From contig JBKCGZ010000185.1 in assembly GCA_046303115.1 (NCBI GenBank), positions 1-16,885 of the forward strand: a DNA stretch of 16,885 nucleotides. The letters are read 5' to 3'. This document shows, piece after piece, positions 1-7,199 of this stretch (the first letter of the stretch is position 1; each line of letters starts with the position of its first letter). The stretch comes from CAINEC01 sp046303115 (GTDB lineage: Bacteria; Bacteroidota; Bacteroidia; AKYH767-A; OLB10). The notes below the pieces were generated by a model that was not told where the DNA came from, ran no database searches, and was given only the letters and a program-made list of their open reading frames with translations. A program made the position numbers and the translations under genes.

Positions 1-242
1 GCAATCTTTGTTTCTGTTAAAATAATTTCCTCATTTGTTGAGGCTGAAAATTGCGATTGATCAATTGACTTAGGATTTACTCGCTCAATATCTGAGGCAG
101 ATACATTTACAGCAGCCGTATTATTTGAATTCTTTTTCCAATCGATATAATAACCCGATTGATAATGTCTTTTTTCCATCGTACATGATGAAATGCTGAT
201 TAATGAAATCAGTAAAAGGAATAAAATATGTTTGTTTTTCAT
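1..242 (-). CDS. Short lipoprotein, 3' part beyond window edge
   Basis: This gene starts with ATG at 242-240 and runs leftwards out of the window, so only about 80 N-terminal residues are visible. It opens with a lysine-containing n-region, a hydrophobic stretch and a lipobox ending SISSC, with the lipidated cysteine at residue 20, so a lipoprotein signal peptide is clear. Just after the cysteine comes MEKRHYQSGYYIDWKK. From memory, this 'EKRHY-x-x-GYY/H-x-x-W' pattern recurs in small Bacteroidota membrane-anchored proteins of unknown function. The remaining visible part is polar and Ser/Asn-rich. The gene is divergent from the DUF3050 gene at 361. A TATCATTG sequence on the minus strand (265-258) is one mismatch from the TAnnTTTG -7 element and could be its promoter. 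Function unknown. Confidence 0.75.
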   Translation of the reverse strand, partial: MKNKHILFLLLISLISISSCTMEKRHYQSGYYIDWKKNSNNTAAVNVSASDIERVNPKSIDQSQFSASTNEEIILTETKI

Positions 243-360
243 AATGTAATTTTTTTGCAATGATAAATATTTACTCGCGTGAATTAAATGATAAATGTTG
301 ACTTTTGCAGAAATTTAATAACAACCAAAACTGAATTACTTCCCCTATTGTTCTAGCAAT

Positions 361-1143
361 ATGAATCCAAATACTGAAAAATTGCAATCTGCCATTGCCC
401 CGTATCGCGAAGCATTAATTAGCCATCCTTTATACGCGTCCATTAATTCGATTTCTGACATTCAGTCTTTTATGGAACATCATGTTTTTGCTGTATGGGA
501 TTTTATGTCGCTTTTAAAATATTTACAAATAAACCTCACTTGCACCTCTATACCTTGGATGCCAATAGGAAGTTCGAATACTCGCTTTTTAATTAATGAA
601 ATTGTAACAGGCGAAGAAAGTGATGTAGATCAGCACGGCAACAGAATCAGTCATTTTGAATTGTATTTAAAAGCCATGAATGAAATTGGCTGCAATACAA
701 AAACTATCTCCCATTTAATTCACCACCTTCAATCAGGGAAAACAATTGCAGAAGCAATTACTGCATCTAACTTGCCTGATGGACCAAATCAATTTTTAAA
801 TCAAACGTTCGAATTCATTCACACCAACAAACCACATGTTGTTGCAGCGGTATTTACTTTCGGGCGTGAAGATTTAATTCCAGATATGTTTTTAGAAATC
901 ATCAAAACATTAAAAGCACAGTTCCCTGATCAGCTTGAGACTTTGCATTATTACATCGAGCGACATATTGAAGTTGATGGCGGACATCATTCGCATTTAG
1001 CATTGGAAATGACGGAAGAGCTTTGTGGTGACGATGAACAAAAATGGAAGGAAGCAACCGAAGCTACCATTGCTGCATTACAATCAAGGAAATTACTTTG
1101 GGATTCAGTACAAGAAAAAATCAATGTAACGGTTAAGGCGTAA
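361..1143 (+). CDS. DUF3050 family protein (heme-oxygenase-like fold expected)
   Basis: This 260-residue protein matches my recollection of DUF3050, a family of about 230-260 residues assigned to the heme-oxygenase-like all-helical superfamily; no reaction is established. Recognisable stretches are HHVFAVWDFMSLLKYLQ (residues 40-56), an acidic GEESD (84-88), FGREDLIPDMF (167-177) and YYIERHIEVDGGHHSH (197-212). The last is rich in possible metal ligands (E200, H202, E203, D206, H209, H210). No signal peptide or membrane segment is seen, so it is probably cytoplasmic. The start at 361 places the usual N-terminal 'LQSAIAPYREALISHPLY' correctly. Its stop codon lies inside the convergent cyclase gene, with an 11-base tail-to-tail overlap (1133-1143). 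A GACTTTTG at 300-307 resembles a -7 element with one mismatch. Family confident, activity unknown. Confidence 0.85.
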   Translation: MNPNTEKLQSAIAPYREALISHPLYASINSISDIQSFMEHHVFAVWDFMSLLKYLQINLTCTSIPWMPIGSSNTRFLINEIVTGEESDVDQHGNRISHFELYLKAMNEIGCNTKTISHLIHHLQSGKTIAEAITASNLPDGPNQFLNQTFEFIHTNKPHVVAAVFTFGREDLIPDMFLEIIKTLKAQFPDQLETLHYYIERHIEVDGGHHSHLALEMTEELCGDDEQKWKEATEATIAALQSRKLLWDSVQEKINVTVKA

Positions 1144-2152
1144 CGACAAACAATTCCATTTCGCCACGACGCTTCAACATTACCTTTCCAATACTTTCTG
1201 AAACAAATTCATTTGCACAAAGCTGTTTAGTTGCTTCTGTGATTGTTACCTTCATTGGAACACCTGCACTTTCTACTTTGGCAGCAATGTTTACGTCGTC
1301 GCCTAAAATATCATAAGCAAAGCGATTTTTACCAATGATACCTGCAATCACGCTTCCCGAATGGACCCCAATTCGACACTGCCACTTGTAGGCAGCTGTT
1401 TGATTACGATTATTTAAGTAGTTTATAAAATCAATTGCTGTATTCACCAAATTCACTGCATGGTTTTTATCATCTGTACCTAAACCTGTTGTTGCCATAT
1501 AAGCATCACCGATAGTTTTGATACGAGTAGCATGATGCTTAGAACAGATTTCATCAAAGTCGGTAAATATACCCGACAACTCCTCGATTAACACCTGAGG
1601 ATTCATTTGCGTTGTCATATTGGTAAATCCCACAAAATCGAAAAACAAAATACTTACGTTGTTATGTATTTCGGGGATATGCTTACCGTTATTAATTAAA
1701 TCGTTGACCACATTCTCAGGTAACAACACTTTTAAAAGTGTATCTGATTTTTCTTTAGCTGCTTGTAATTCGATATGTGTTTGAATGCGCGCAAGTACAA
1801 CTTCCGGATGAAAAGGTTTTGAAATAAAATCCGCCCCTCCTACAGAAAATCCTTTCGTTTCATCGGCAGATTCATTTAAGGCAGTAATAAAAATGACAGG
1901 AATATTTTTCGTTGAATCGTCCGACTTTAATTGTGCACACACTTCAAAACCTGACATGCCTGGCATAACCACATCTAATAAAATCAGATTGGGCTTTTCG
2001 GTTGCATTTGCTAATTCAATGGCTTTCTCTCCGTTCTTCGCAATCTTTACGCGATATTTATCTTTCAATAAACCTGATAGCACCTGCAGATTTTCTACAG
2101 CGTCATCAACAATTAATACTATCGGTAAGGGGTTAACGTAATCCACGGTCAT
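1133..2152 (-). CDS. Response regulator with class III adenylate cyclase output domain
   Basis: The 339-residue protein has an N-terminal receiver domain (about 10-128) with all key residues: acidic pair D16/D17, phospho-acceptor D60, T90 and K112. A helical linker (about 129-160) leads to a class III nucleotide cyclase domain (about 163-339). Metal-binding aspartates are D172 (FFDFVGFT) and D216 (TIGDAYM). The adenine-selecting pair is present, K212 (IKTIGD) and D281 (AYDILG), where guanylate cyclases carry Glu and Cys. This points to ATP to cAMP conversion. N288 of the catalytic VNIA motif is kept, but the transition-state arginine four residues later is K292, which may lower activity. No membrane segment is seen. 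The start codon overlaps the stop of the upstream histidine kinase gene (TAATG, 2154-2150), so translation is probably coupled and the kinase is the obvious phosphodonor. cAMP output is inferred, not shown. Confidence 0.9.
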   Translation of the reverse strand: MTVDYVNPLPIVLIVDDAVENLQVLSGLLKDKYRVKIAKNGEKAIELANATEKPNLILLDVVMPGMSGFEVCAQLKSDDSTKNIPVIFITALNESADETKGFSVGGADFISKPFHPEVVLARIQTHIELQAAKEKSDTLLKVLLPENVVNDLINNGKHIPEIHNNVSILFFDFVGFTNMTTQMNPQVLIEELSGIFTDFDEICSKHHATRIKTIGDAYMATTGLGTDDKNHAVNLVNTAIDFINYLNNRNQTAAYKWQCRIGVHSGSVIAGIIGKNRFAYDILGDDVNIAAKVESAGVPMKVTITEATKQLCANEFVSESIGKVMLKRRGEMELFVVTP

Positions 2153-4689
2153 TATAATAATGCTAATGCTGCATCGAATTCGAATTCATCGAGCAACGTT
2201 TTTATTTTTTCAAGCAAAGCTGTTCGCTCTTCATTTAATTCATAAGTATCTAAAACAGCTTGACAAAAATCAACAGCGGTTCCATCTTGCCCTTCAACTA
2301 ATTTTTTCAAATCAACTATTTTTTGCTGCCAAGCATCATCAGCAATCGTTGATTTTGAATTATTATTTTCTCTTGATGAATTTAATTTCTCTTTTAAATC
2401 AGTAACTAGTTTCTGAATTTTATCAGCAATATATTCTAGTTGTTTTTGTTGAGGAACGGTAAGCGTAGTTGCATTTTGATCAGCCAATACTTTCAATGCA
2501 TGTGATAACGGGTAGGCCACTACGTAAATCTCTTTCGCACCAATATTTCCACATACACCTGAAATAGTGTGTAACAGCGGAGCAAGTTCAATTAGATTGT
2601 TTTCTGAGGTAAGCTTTTTTAAAGTATCAGAAGTGTTTTCGTAGTTTCTGATAAATATTTCTAAAAGTTTTTTATACGAATCTGCCTTGCCACCAATCCG
2701 GTTTAATCCTTCCTTAACATCAAGGCCTTCAATCTCTAAAACAAATTTATTTTCTTGAGTTACAACAGTTGCATTTTGATTGACATCAATACCTTTTACA
2801 TATTTAATGAGTGCCTTATATAAAACTGTTGGGTCAATCGGTTTTGTGATATGATCATTCATCCCTGCGGCAATACTCTTTTCTTTCTCTCCTTTCAAAG
2901 CATGCGCTGTCATAGCAATGATTGGTAAATTATCTTTGCGCTTATCTTCTCTGATTTTCTTTGTGGCGGTTAATCCATCCATCTCCGGCATCTGAATATC
3001 CATCAACACCGCATCGAATGATTCCGTATTAACTTTTTCAACTGCTTCTAATCCGTTGCGCGCCGCTGTGATGTTTACTCCAACATCCATCAATAATTCT
3101 TCTGCCAATTGCAAGTTGATATCATTATCCTCCACCAATAAAACTCGAACACCTTCCAAATAACTTTTAAATACAGATAAGTCAGTTTCACTATTTACAT
3201 TAAATTTAGTTCCGCTCTTTTTATCATTCAGATGTAGGATGCTATTCAGTGTATCATTCAAGGTAGATGTATTGATAGGTTTTAACAAGACACCATCTAC
3301 TAACTTTTGCTTAGCTGCTTCACGAACTGATTCTAATCCGTAGGCAGTTACCATTAAAATAGAAGGAACATCTAAGCCTTCTTTGGATTTAATTTCTCGC
3401 ACTAACTGCAAACCATCCATCCCTGGCATTTGCCAATCGACAACCATTAACGATAAATGCTTATCCGACTTTTGCTCTCTCTCAAAAATTTCAATGGCTT
3501 CAAACGCATCATTTGCAATAACCACATCAAATCCCAAAGAAATAAGCATTTCATTTAAAACAATACGTGCAGATTCTGAATCATCTACCAATAATGCTTT
3601 ACGTCCTTTCATAGAAACTGAAACTTCTGTTTCATCTTCTTTTGATTCAGCCAAACTAAAAAAGGCGTTGAAGGAAAATACAGAACCCTTTCCTTCCTTA
3701 CTTTGCACTTCTAATTCACCATCCATCATTTCAACGATTCGCTTACAAATGACAAGTCCTAAACCTGTACCACCAAATTTTCGTGTAGTAGAAACATCTG
3801 CTTGCTGGAATGGAGAAAATAGTTTTTCAATTTGGTCTTTTGAGATTCCAATACCAGTATCCTCCACACTAAAGTGAATAATTAATCCGTAAGACAACTT
3901 CTTTACAAGTTTAGCAGACAATTTTACTTCACCAGCCTTTGTAAACTTTGCTGCGTTATCTGTTAAATTTAAAAGCACTTGTCGCAAACGTACACTATCG
4001 CCTAAAATTACCGGAGGAATAAGCGGATCTACATACGTTACTAATTCAACCTCATTTTTATTTTGAAGCTTTATATTAACTGCATCTGAAACTTCAGAAA
4101 TCAATTCATCTAAAAATAAATTCGAATGCTCAAGCGTCAATTTCCCTGCTTCAATTTTTGAAAAGTCGAGAATATCGTCAATAATGCGTAATAAGTTGCG
4201 AGCAGAAACTTCTATTTTTTGATTGTAATCTTTTTGCTTTTCGTTGAGTGAAGTTTTCTTCATCAGATAACTCATTCCAATAATTGCATTCATAGGTGTT
4301 CGAATCTCATGCGACATATTCGCTAAGAATTCTCCCTTCGATTTATTCGCTGCATCAGCCAACTCACGTAGTTTGGCCATTTGAAGATAGCGCTCATTCG
4401 CTTCAATATTTTTTTGGTTGATTAAATCGAGCGCTCGTCCTGCATAGGAAGCTACAATCGCTAATACCAAAGGAGCTAGATCTATAATCCAAAGTGTTGG
4501 GGCCTCCATCTGGCACAATAACCAATGTGTAGGCGACAAACTATTATACGCAAATAAACTTTGCCACAAAGTACCCATAATTGGAAATGCACTTCCAAAT
4601 AATGCCCCATAAAAAAAGAACATCCGTTGTTCAGTCTTTAATTTCGACTTTAACCAACGATAGATGTTCTTTCTTAATTTCTGTATCAT
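2152..4689 (-). CDS. Hybrid sensor histidine kinase (HisKA-HATPase-REC-REC-HPt)
   Basis: An 845-residue membrane hybrid kinase, numbered from ATG at 4689. Two hydrophobic segments (about 23-48 and 67-84) are followed by a helical linker (about 86-117). HisKA has the phospho-histidine H127 in NMSHEIRTPMN. The ATPase domain shows the N box (N245), DTGIG (277-281) and GGTGLGL (306-312). Receiver 1 has D369/D370, D418, T448 and K470; receiver 2 has E520/D521, D564, T594 and K616, so both look able to be phosphorylated. The HPt domain carries H707 in LLHTISGVCGNIGA, where the usual lysine of HxLKG is serine. A helical tail ends the protein. No periplasmic sensing domain is visible, so the signal is probably sensed in or near the membrane. 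ATG at 4689 is preferred over an in-frame TTG at 4692. It lies 5 bases after the YceI stop and overlaps the cyclase start. Its likely role is to phosphorylate the REC-cyclase encoded next. Confidence 0.92.
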   Translation of the reverse strand: MIQKLRKNIYRWLKSKLKTEQRMFFFYGALFGSAFPIMGTLWQSLFAYNSLSPTHWLLCQMEAPTLWIIDLAPLVLAIVASYAGRALDLINQKNIEANERYLQMAKLRELADAANKSKGEFLANMSHEIRTPMNAIIGMSYLMKKTSLNEKQKDYNQKIEVSARNLLRIIDDILDFSKIEAGKLTLEHSNLFLDELISEVSDAVNIKLQNKNEVELVTYVDPLIPPVILGDSVRLRQVLLNLTDNAAKFTKAGEVKLSAKLVKKLSYGLIIHFSVEDTGIGISKDQIEKLFSPFQQADVSTTRKFGGTGLGLVICKRIVEMMDGELEVQSKEGKGSVFSFNAFFSLAESKEDETEVSVSMKGRKALLVDDSESARIVLNEMLISLGFDVVIANDAFEAIEIFEREQKSDKHLSLMVVDWQMPGMDGLQLVREIKSKEGLDVPSILMVTAYGLESVREAAKQKLVDGVLLKPINTSTLNDTLNSILHLNDKKSGTKFNVNSETDLSVFKSYLEGVRVLLVEDNDINLQLAEELLMDVGVNITAARNGLEAVEKVNTESFDAVLMDIQMPEMDGLTATKKIREDKRKDNLPIIAMTAHALKGEKEKSIAAGMNDHITKPIDPTVLYKALIKYVKGIDVNQNATVVTQENKFVLEIEGLDVKEGLNRIGGKADSYKKLLEIFIRNYENTSDTLKKLTSENNLIELAPLLHTISGVCGNIGAKEIYVVAYPLSHALKVLADQNATTLTVPQQKQLEYIADKIQKLVTDLKEKLNSSRENNNSKSTIADDAWQQKIVDLKKLVEGQDGTAVDFCQAVLDTYELNEERTALLEKIKTLLDEFEFDAALALL

Positions 4690-4694
4690 CAAAA

Positions 4695-5228
4695 TTACAT
4701 TTGCTTAATCATCTGGATATTTAAAGCAAGTTTTACCTCTTCGGCTAATACAACATCTCCGTCTTCGTTACTTGCATTCCAGGTCAAACCAAATTCTGAG
4801 CGATTAATTACTCCATTTATTTCAAATCCAGCTTTTGCCTGGCCCCACGGATCAATCACAGTTCCCGTAAATTCACAAGCTAATGTGACAGGCTTTGTTA
4901 CTCCTTTGATGGTAATGTCGCCCACTAAATCATAGTTGTGATCACCCTTGTTTTTTAATTTACCATTTGCAAAAGATACTGTTGGGTATGTTCCTGCACT
5001 GAAGAAATCATCACTCTTTAAGTGACCATCACGTTGCTCATTACGCGTATTAACAGAATCAATCTGTGCTTCAAAATCAATATCTGCGTCAGAAAAATCT
5101 TTTTCTGATGATAGCATCTTTGCTGTGAAATTATCAAATGTACCTGTCACGTTAGTAATCATCATGTGACGTACTTTGAAAGAAATGTCGGAGTGAACGG
5201 GATCAATAACCCATAATGTCTTATTCAT
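4695..5228 (-). CDS. YceI family protein (lipid-binding lipocalin-like fold)
   Basis: The 177-residue product matches the YceI family, an extended beta-barrel that in characterised members binds polyprenoid-type lipids. Signature segments are IDPVHSDISFKVRHM (8-22), VTGTFDNF (27-34), SVNTRNEQRDGHLKSDDFF (58-76), LVGDITIKGVTKPVTL (101-116) and INRSEFGLTWN (141-151). Many YceI proteins are periplasmic, but no signal peptide is seen here, so this copy is probably cytoplasmic. An in-frame ATG at 5276 would add 16 residues. I reject it because the family consensus begins at MNKTLW and an exact -7 promoter element (5257-5250) lies inside that extension. It is first in an operon with the hybrid kinase, 5 bases upstream of it. 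The position suggests a link to the phosphorelay, or only a shared promoter; its ligand is unknown. Confidence 0.9.
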   Translation of the reverse strand: MNKTLWVIDPVHSDISFKVRHMMITNVTGTFDNFTAKMLSSEKDFSDADIDFEAQIDSVNTRNEQRDGHLKSDDFFSAGTYPTVSFANGKLKNKGDHNYDLVGDITIKGVTKPVTLACEFTGTVIDPWGQAKAGFEINGVINRSEFGLTWNASNEDGDVVLAEEVKLALNIQMIKQM

Positions 5229-5249
5229 AGTAAATTTTTTTGCTTTCGT

Positions 5250-5277
5250 CAAAAGTAGCGAATTGAAGCATAACAAA
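5250..5277 (-). promoter_or_regulatory. Likely Bacteroidota-type promoter for the yceI-kinase-cyclase operon
   Basis: On the minus strand TACTTTTG (5257-5250) matches the Bacteroidota -7 consensus TAnnTTTG exactly. A TTTG at 5277-5274, 16 bases upstream, may be the -33 element, although the usual spacing is nearer 19. Transcription would start near 5245, giving a leader of about 15-20 bases before the ATG at 5228. No Shine-Dalgarno sequence is seen. Confidence 0.5.
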
Positions 5278-5299
5278 AAACAAATCTGCTATGTAAATA

Positions 5300-6553
5300 C
5301 TAGTTGTCTTGGAATTTTAATAAATCCCTGTCTAAGTCGATTTTCTTCAACCCTCCATTCGGCCCTTTTATGTAATAATGTTCAGCCATTGCTGCACCTA
5401 GCTTATCGTCGAATTTTCTTTTTATCCTCGACATTCTTTCACTTAGTGAATTGCTATTGTACTCGCATAAATTTTCCAACTGGCCCTCTATTGTGTCTCG
5501 GCTATCACTAGGACTTACCTTATTGAGAATCCCTCTTAATTCTGCTTTATAGTCTCCCATTTCAGCGAGGCGAATTCCTTCGGGATGATTTAAGAATAAA
5601 AGATAAATAGCCCTTTCAGTAGGAGATAAATTGATTTGCAACATCCCCATCTCTGGCAATACTATTTTTTGAGCACGACCTTTAACCAACATAGGAGTTG
5701 CTTGTCGTAATAAGTCATAACGATCTTTAAACAACAACTGCCTACGTATATCTTCCATCACATCAAACGTATAACGTAACTGCATATGTGGAATTTGTTT
5801 CGCTCTTATCAACCGTTGACAATCAGGACAAACATCAGCAGTACGAAGCTTTAACATCACTTCTGATTTATTCTGACAAAAGTCCATCATACATCCTTTC
5901 GATTGATAATGCATGTAGTTGCTCATCTCCTGCGGATTATCAAACATTGCATGTTTTAAAAGCGTACTCGCAATATGATAGCATATAGGATAGCGAGGAT
6001 CACCTGAAGTAAAATGTTCCCAACCATCGACATGAATAAAATAATTGCCTTTTAGATTTGGATCATACCCTACAAACCAATTCTCATGGTTAGCATGTTC
6101 GGTTAAAAGAATGACAATATAGGGTTCAGTATTTTCTGAAAAATAAAAATCAGAAAGTTCTTCCGCTGCAGGTTCATAATTTAATGCAGGAATAGATTTA
6201 TAATCAATACGACTTTCGCTGACCATCGAATCAAAAGATTCATCATTTCTATTAATAATAACATCCTTTGACTTTCTGTATTTATTATTAATACGAAATA
6301 AGTCTCTCCATGATTTTCGCTCTTGAATATTCTTAGCGGGCATAGATACTGATTGTGAAAAACTTCTAACCTCTTTTATGTCATACTTAGGATCTCCTGG
6401 CTCTACAATTTTAATTTCATCTTTGATGGTAATCTCTCTTGGTTTATCGCTCAACACAAAACTATACGGTCCAACAAACTGATTTAAAAATTCATGGCAA
6501 CCGAAATATAATTCGTCGCTTACTCCTGCAGTTCTAATTAAGTGTACAATCAT
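5300..6553 (-). CDS. Uncharacterised protein with Cys4 zinc-type cluster and C-terminal winged helix
   Basis: I cannot name this 417-residue protein. The N-terminal part (1-140) has no motif I recognise and includes a basic, polar stretch (about 75-105). A central domain (about 140-250) contains VGYDPNLKGNYFIHVDGWEHF and then a cluster C221-x4-C226-x15-C242-PD-C245, which looks like a structural zinc site. That C-x4-C ... CxxC spacing recalls the second zinc site of archaemetzincin peptidases, but no HExxH motif is present, so peptidase activity is not supported. The C-terminal part (about 307-412) begins LSPTERAIYLLFLNHPEGIRL and contains SERMSRIKRKFDDKLG and YYIKGPNGG. This resembles a winged-helix domain I recall at the end of many Bacteroidota proteins, so DNA binding is possible. 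No signal peptide or membrane segment. It is monocistronic in appearance: yceI has its own promoter downstream and a terminator candidate lies upstream. Confidence 0.8.
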   Translation of the reverse strand: MIVHLIRTAGVSDELYFGCHEFLNQFVGPYSFVLSDKPREITIKDEIKIVEPGDPKYDIKEVRSFSQSVSMPAKNIQERKSWRDLFRINNKYRKSKDVIINRNDESFDSMVSESRIDYKSIPALNYEPAAEELSDFYFSENTEPYIVILLTEHANHENWFVGYDPNLKGNYFIHVDGWEHFTSGDPRYPICYHIASTLLKHAMFDNPQEMSNYMHYQSKGCMMDFCQNKSEVMLKLRTADVCPDCQRLIRAKQIPHMQLRYTFDVMEDIRRQLLFKDRYDLLRQATPMLVKGRAQKIVLPEMGMLQINLSPTERAIYLLFLNHPEGIRLAEMGDYKAELRGILNKVSPSDSRDTIEGQLENLCEYNSNSLSERMSRIKRKFDDKLGAAMAEHYYIKGPNGGLKKIDLDRDLLKFQDN

Positions 6554-6595
6554 TATCGTAAATTTATATAATTAATTTAATCAATGAAAGAATAA

Positions 6596-6628
6596 TGCAG
6601 CAATACCTCAAAATAGAGATACGCTGCA
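6596..6628. repeat. Inverted repeat upstream of the unknown Cys4/winged-helix gene
   Basis: A perfect 6-base inverted repeat, TGCAGC (6596-6601) and GCTGCA (6623-6628), is separated by 21 bases that contain a smaller CTC/GAG pair. It lies 43-75 bases upstream of the ATG at 6553 on the minus strand. It could be an operator for that gene or a 5'-leader hairpin. Such short dyads also occur by chance. Confidence 0.3.
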
Positions 6629-6639
6629 CCACTCTTTCC

Positions 6640-6670
6640 AAAAAATCGGCGTAAAATTATTTTAACACCG
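6640..6670 (-). terminator. Candidate intrinsic terminator downstream of the DUF6717 gene
   Basis: Read on the minus strand, 6670-6647 folds as CGGTGT / ACGCCG (one G-T wobble), then a one-base bulge and AAAA/TTTT pairs around a 3-base loop. The sequence ATTTTTT (6646-6640) follows. It lies about 110 bases after the DUF6717 stop codon. The stem is only partly GC-rich, so strength is uncertain. Confidence 0.5.
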
Positions 6671-6777
6671 TAGCATTGTCCTTCTAATAGGAAGGCCGGG
6701 GGTTATAGGATTTATGAAATGATTCATCAAGCCTACACAATGCTGGAAATTCCCTTAACTCCATTTGCATTTAACAA

Positions 6778-7131
6778 TTATCCGAACACATGAAAGTAAA
6801 TGTGAGAGGGAATTCCTCCCATATACACTCGCGTTACAGGACATAGCCAGCCGCGCATTCCTGTTTCGTTCACTTGATACCAGCCTCCGTTCGACTCTTC
6901 TCTTTCTAGCTTTAAGCAATGCGCTCCAGGAAACGGATTGGCACTAAAAATAATGGTGGATGTTTCATTGTTGTCTGGTAAATAAGAACTGATAATTTCC
7001 GACATGCCTAAGACAAACGGCTCGGCAATAATTGCTTTGCGGTCATCATCAAATTTCCAAGTTGTTTCTTCGCGATATAATGCCAATGACATCATCGCAT
7101 TTTGTGTTGGTGGAACAATTGTGTTTTTCAT
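6778..7131 (-). CDS. DUF6717 family protein
   Basis: This is a 117-residue soluble protein. Its features fit the small DUF6717 family as I remember it: an N-terminal 'YREETTWKFDDDR' (19-31), 'AEPFVLGMSEIISSYL' (36-51), 'FSANPFPGAHCLKLERE' (63-79), 'GGWYQVNETGMRGWLCP' (81-97) and a C-terminal 'IPSHIYFHVFG'. The function of the family is unknown. No signal peptide or membrane segment is seen, and the fold is probably beta-rich. It starts 68 bases after the stop of the VWA gene on the same strand, so the two may be co-transcribed. No clear -7 element lies in front of it. A candidate terminator lies beyond its 3' end. Confidence 0.75.
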   Translation of the reverse strand: MKNTIVPPTQNAMMSLALYREETTWKFDDDRKAIIAEPFVLGMSEIISSYLPDNNETSTIIFSANPFPGAHCLKLEREESNGGWYQVNETGMRGWLCPVTRVYMGGIPSHIYFHVFG

Positions 7132-7199
7132 AAATTGATTTTTAAATACGATTATTTTAAAATTGATTGTTGAAACTACGGTTACTTACTAGTAAATTT

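Noticed and set aside
3383..3877. Plus-strand open frame of 164 codons inside the hybrid kinase gene
   Set aside because: It is antisense to strongly conserved receiver and ATPase motifs and has no family features of its own.
4690..4692. TTG as start codon of the hybrid kinase
   Set aside because: An ATG follows immediately at 4689, adds only one residue difference, and is the far likelier start.
5229..5276. Upstream ATG for the YceI gene adding 16 residues
   Set aside because: The family begins at MNKTLW, the extra residues are not a signal peptide, and an exact -7 promoter element lies within the extension.
5300..6553. Calling the unknown protein an archaemetzincin peptidase
   Set aside because: Only the structural cysteine spacing is similar; there is no HExxHxxGxxH catalytic motif.
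6680..6695. CCTTC/GAAGG hairpin with a 6-base loop
   Set aside because: Only 5 base pairs and no T run on either strand, so neither a terminator nor a convincing operator.
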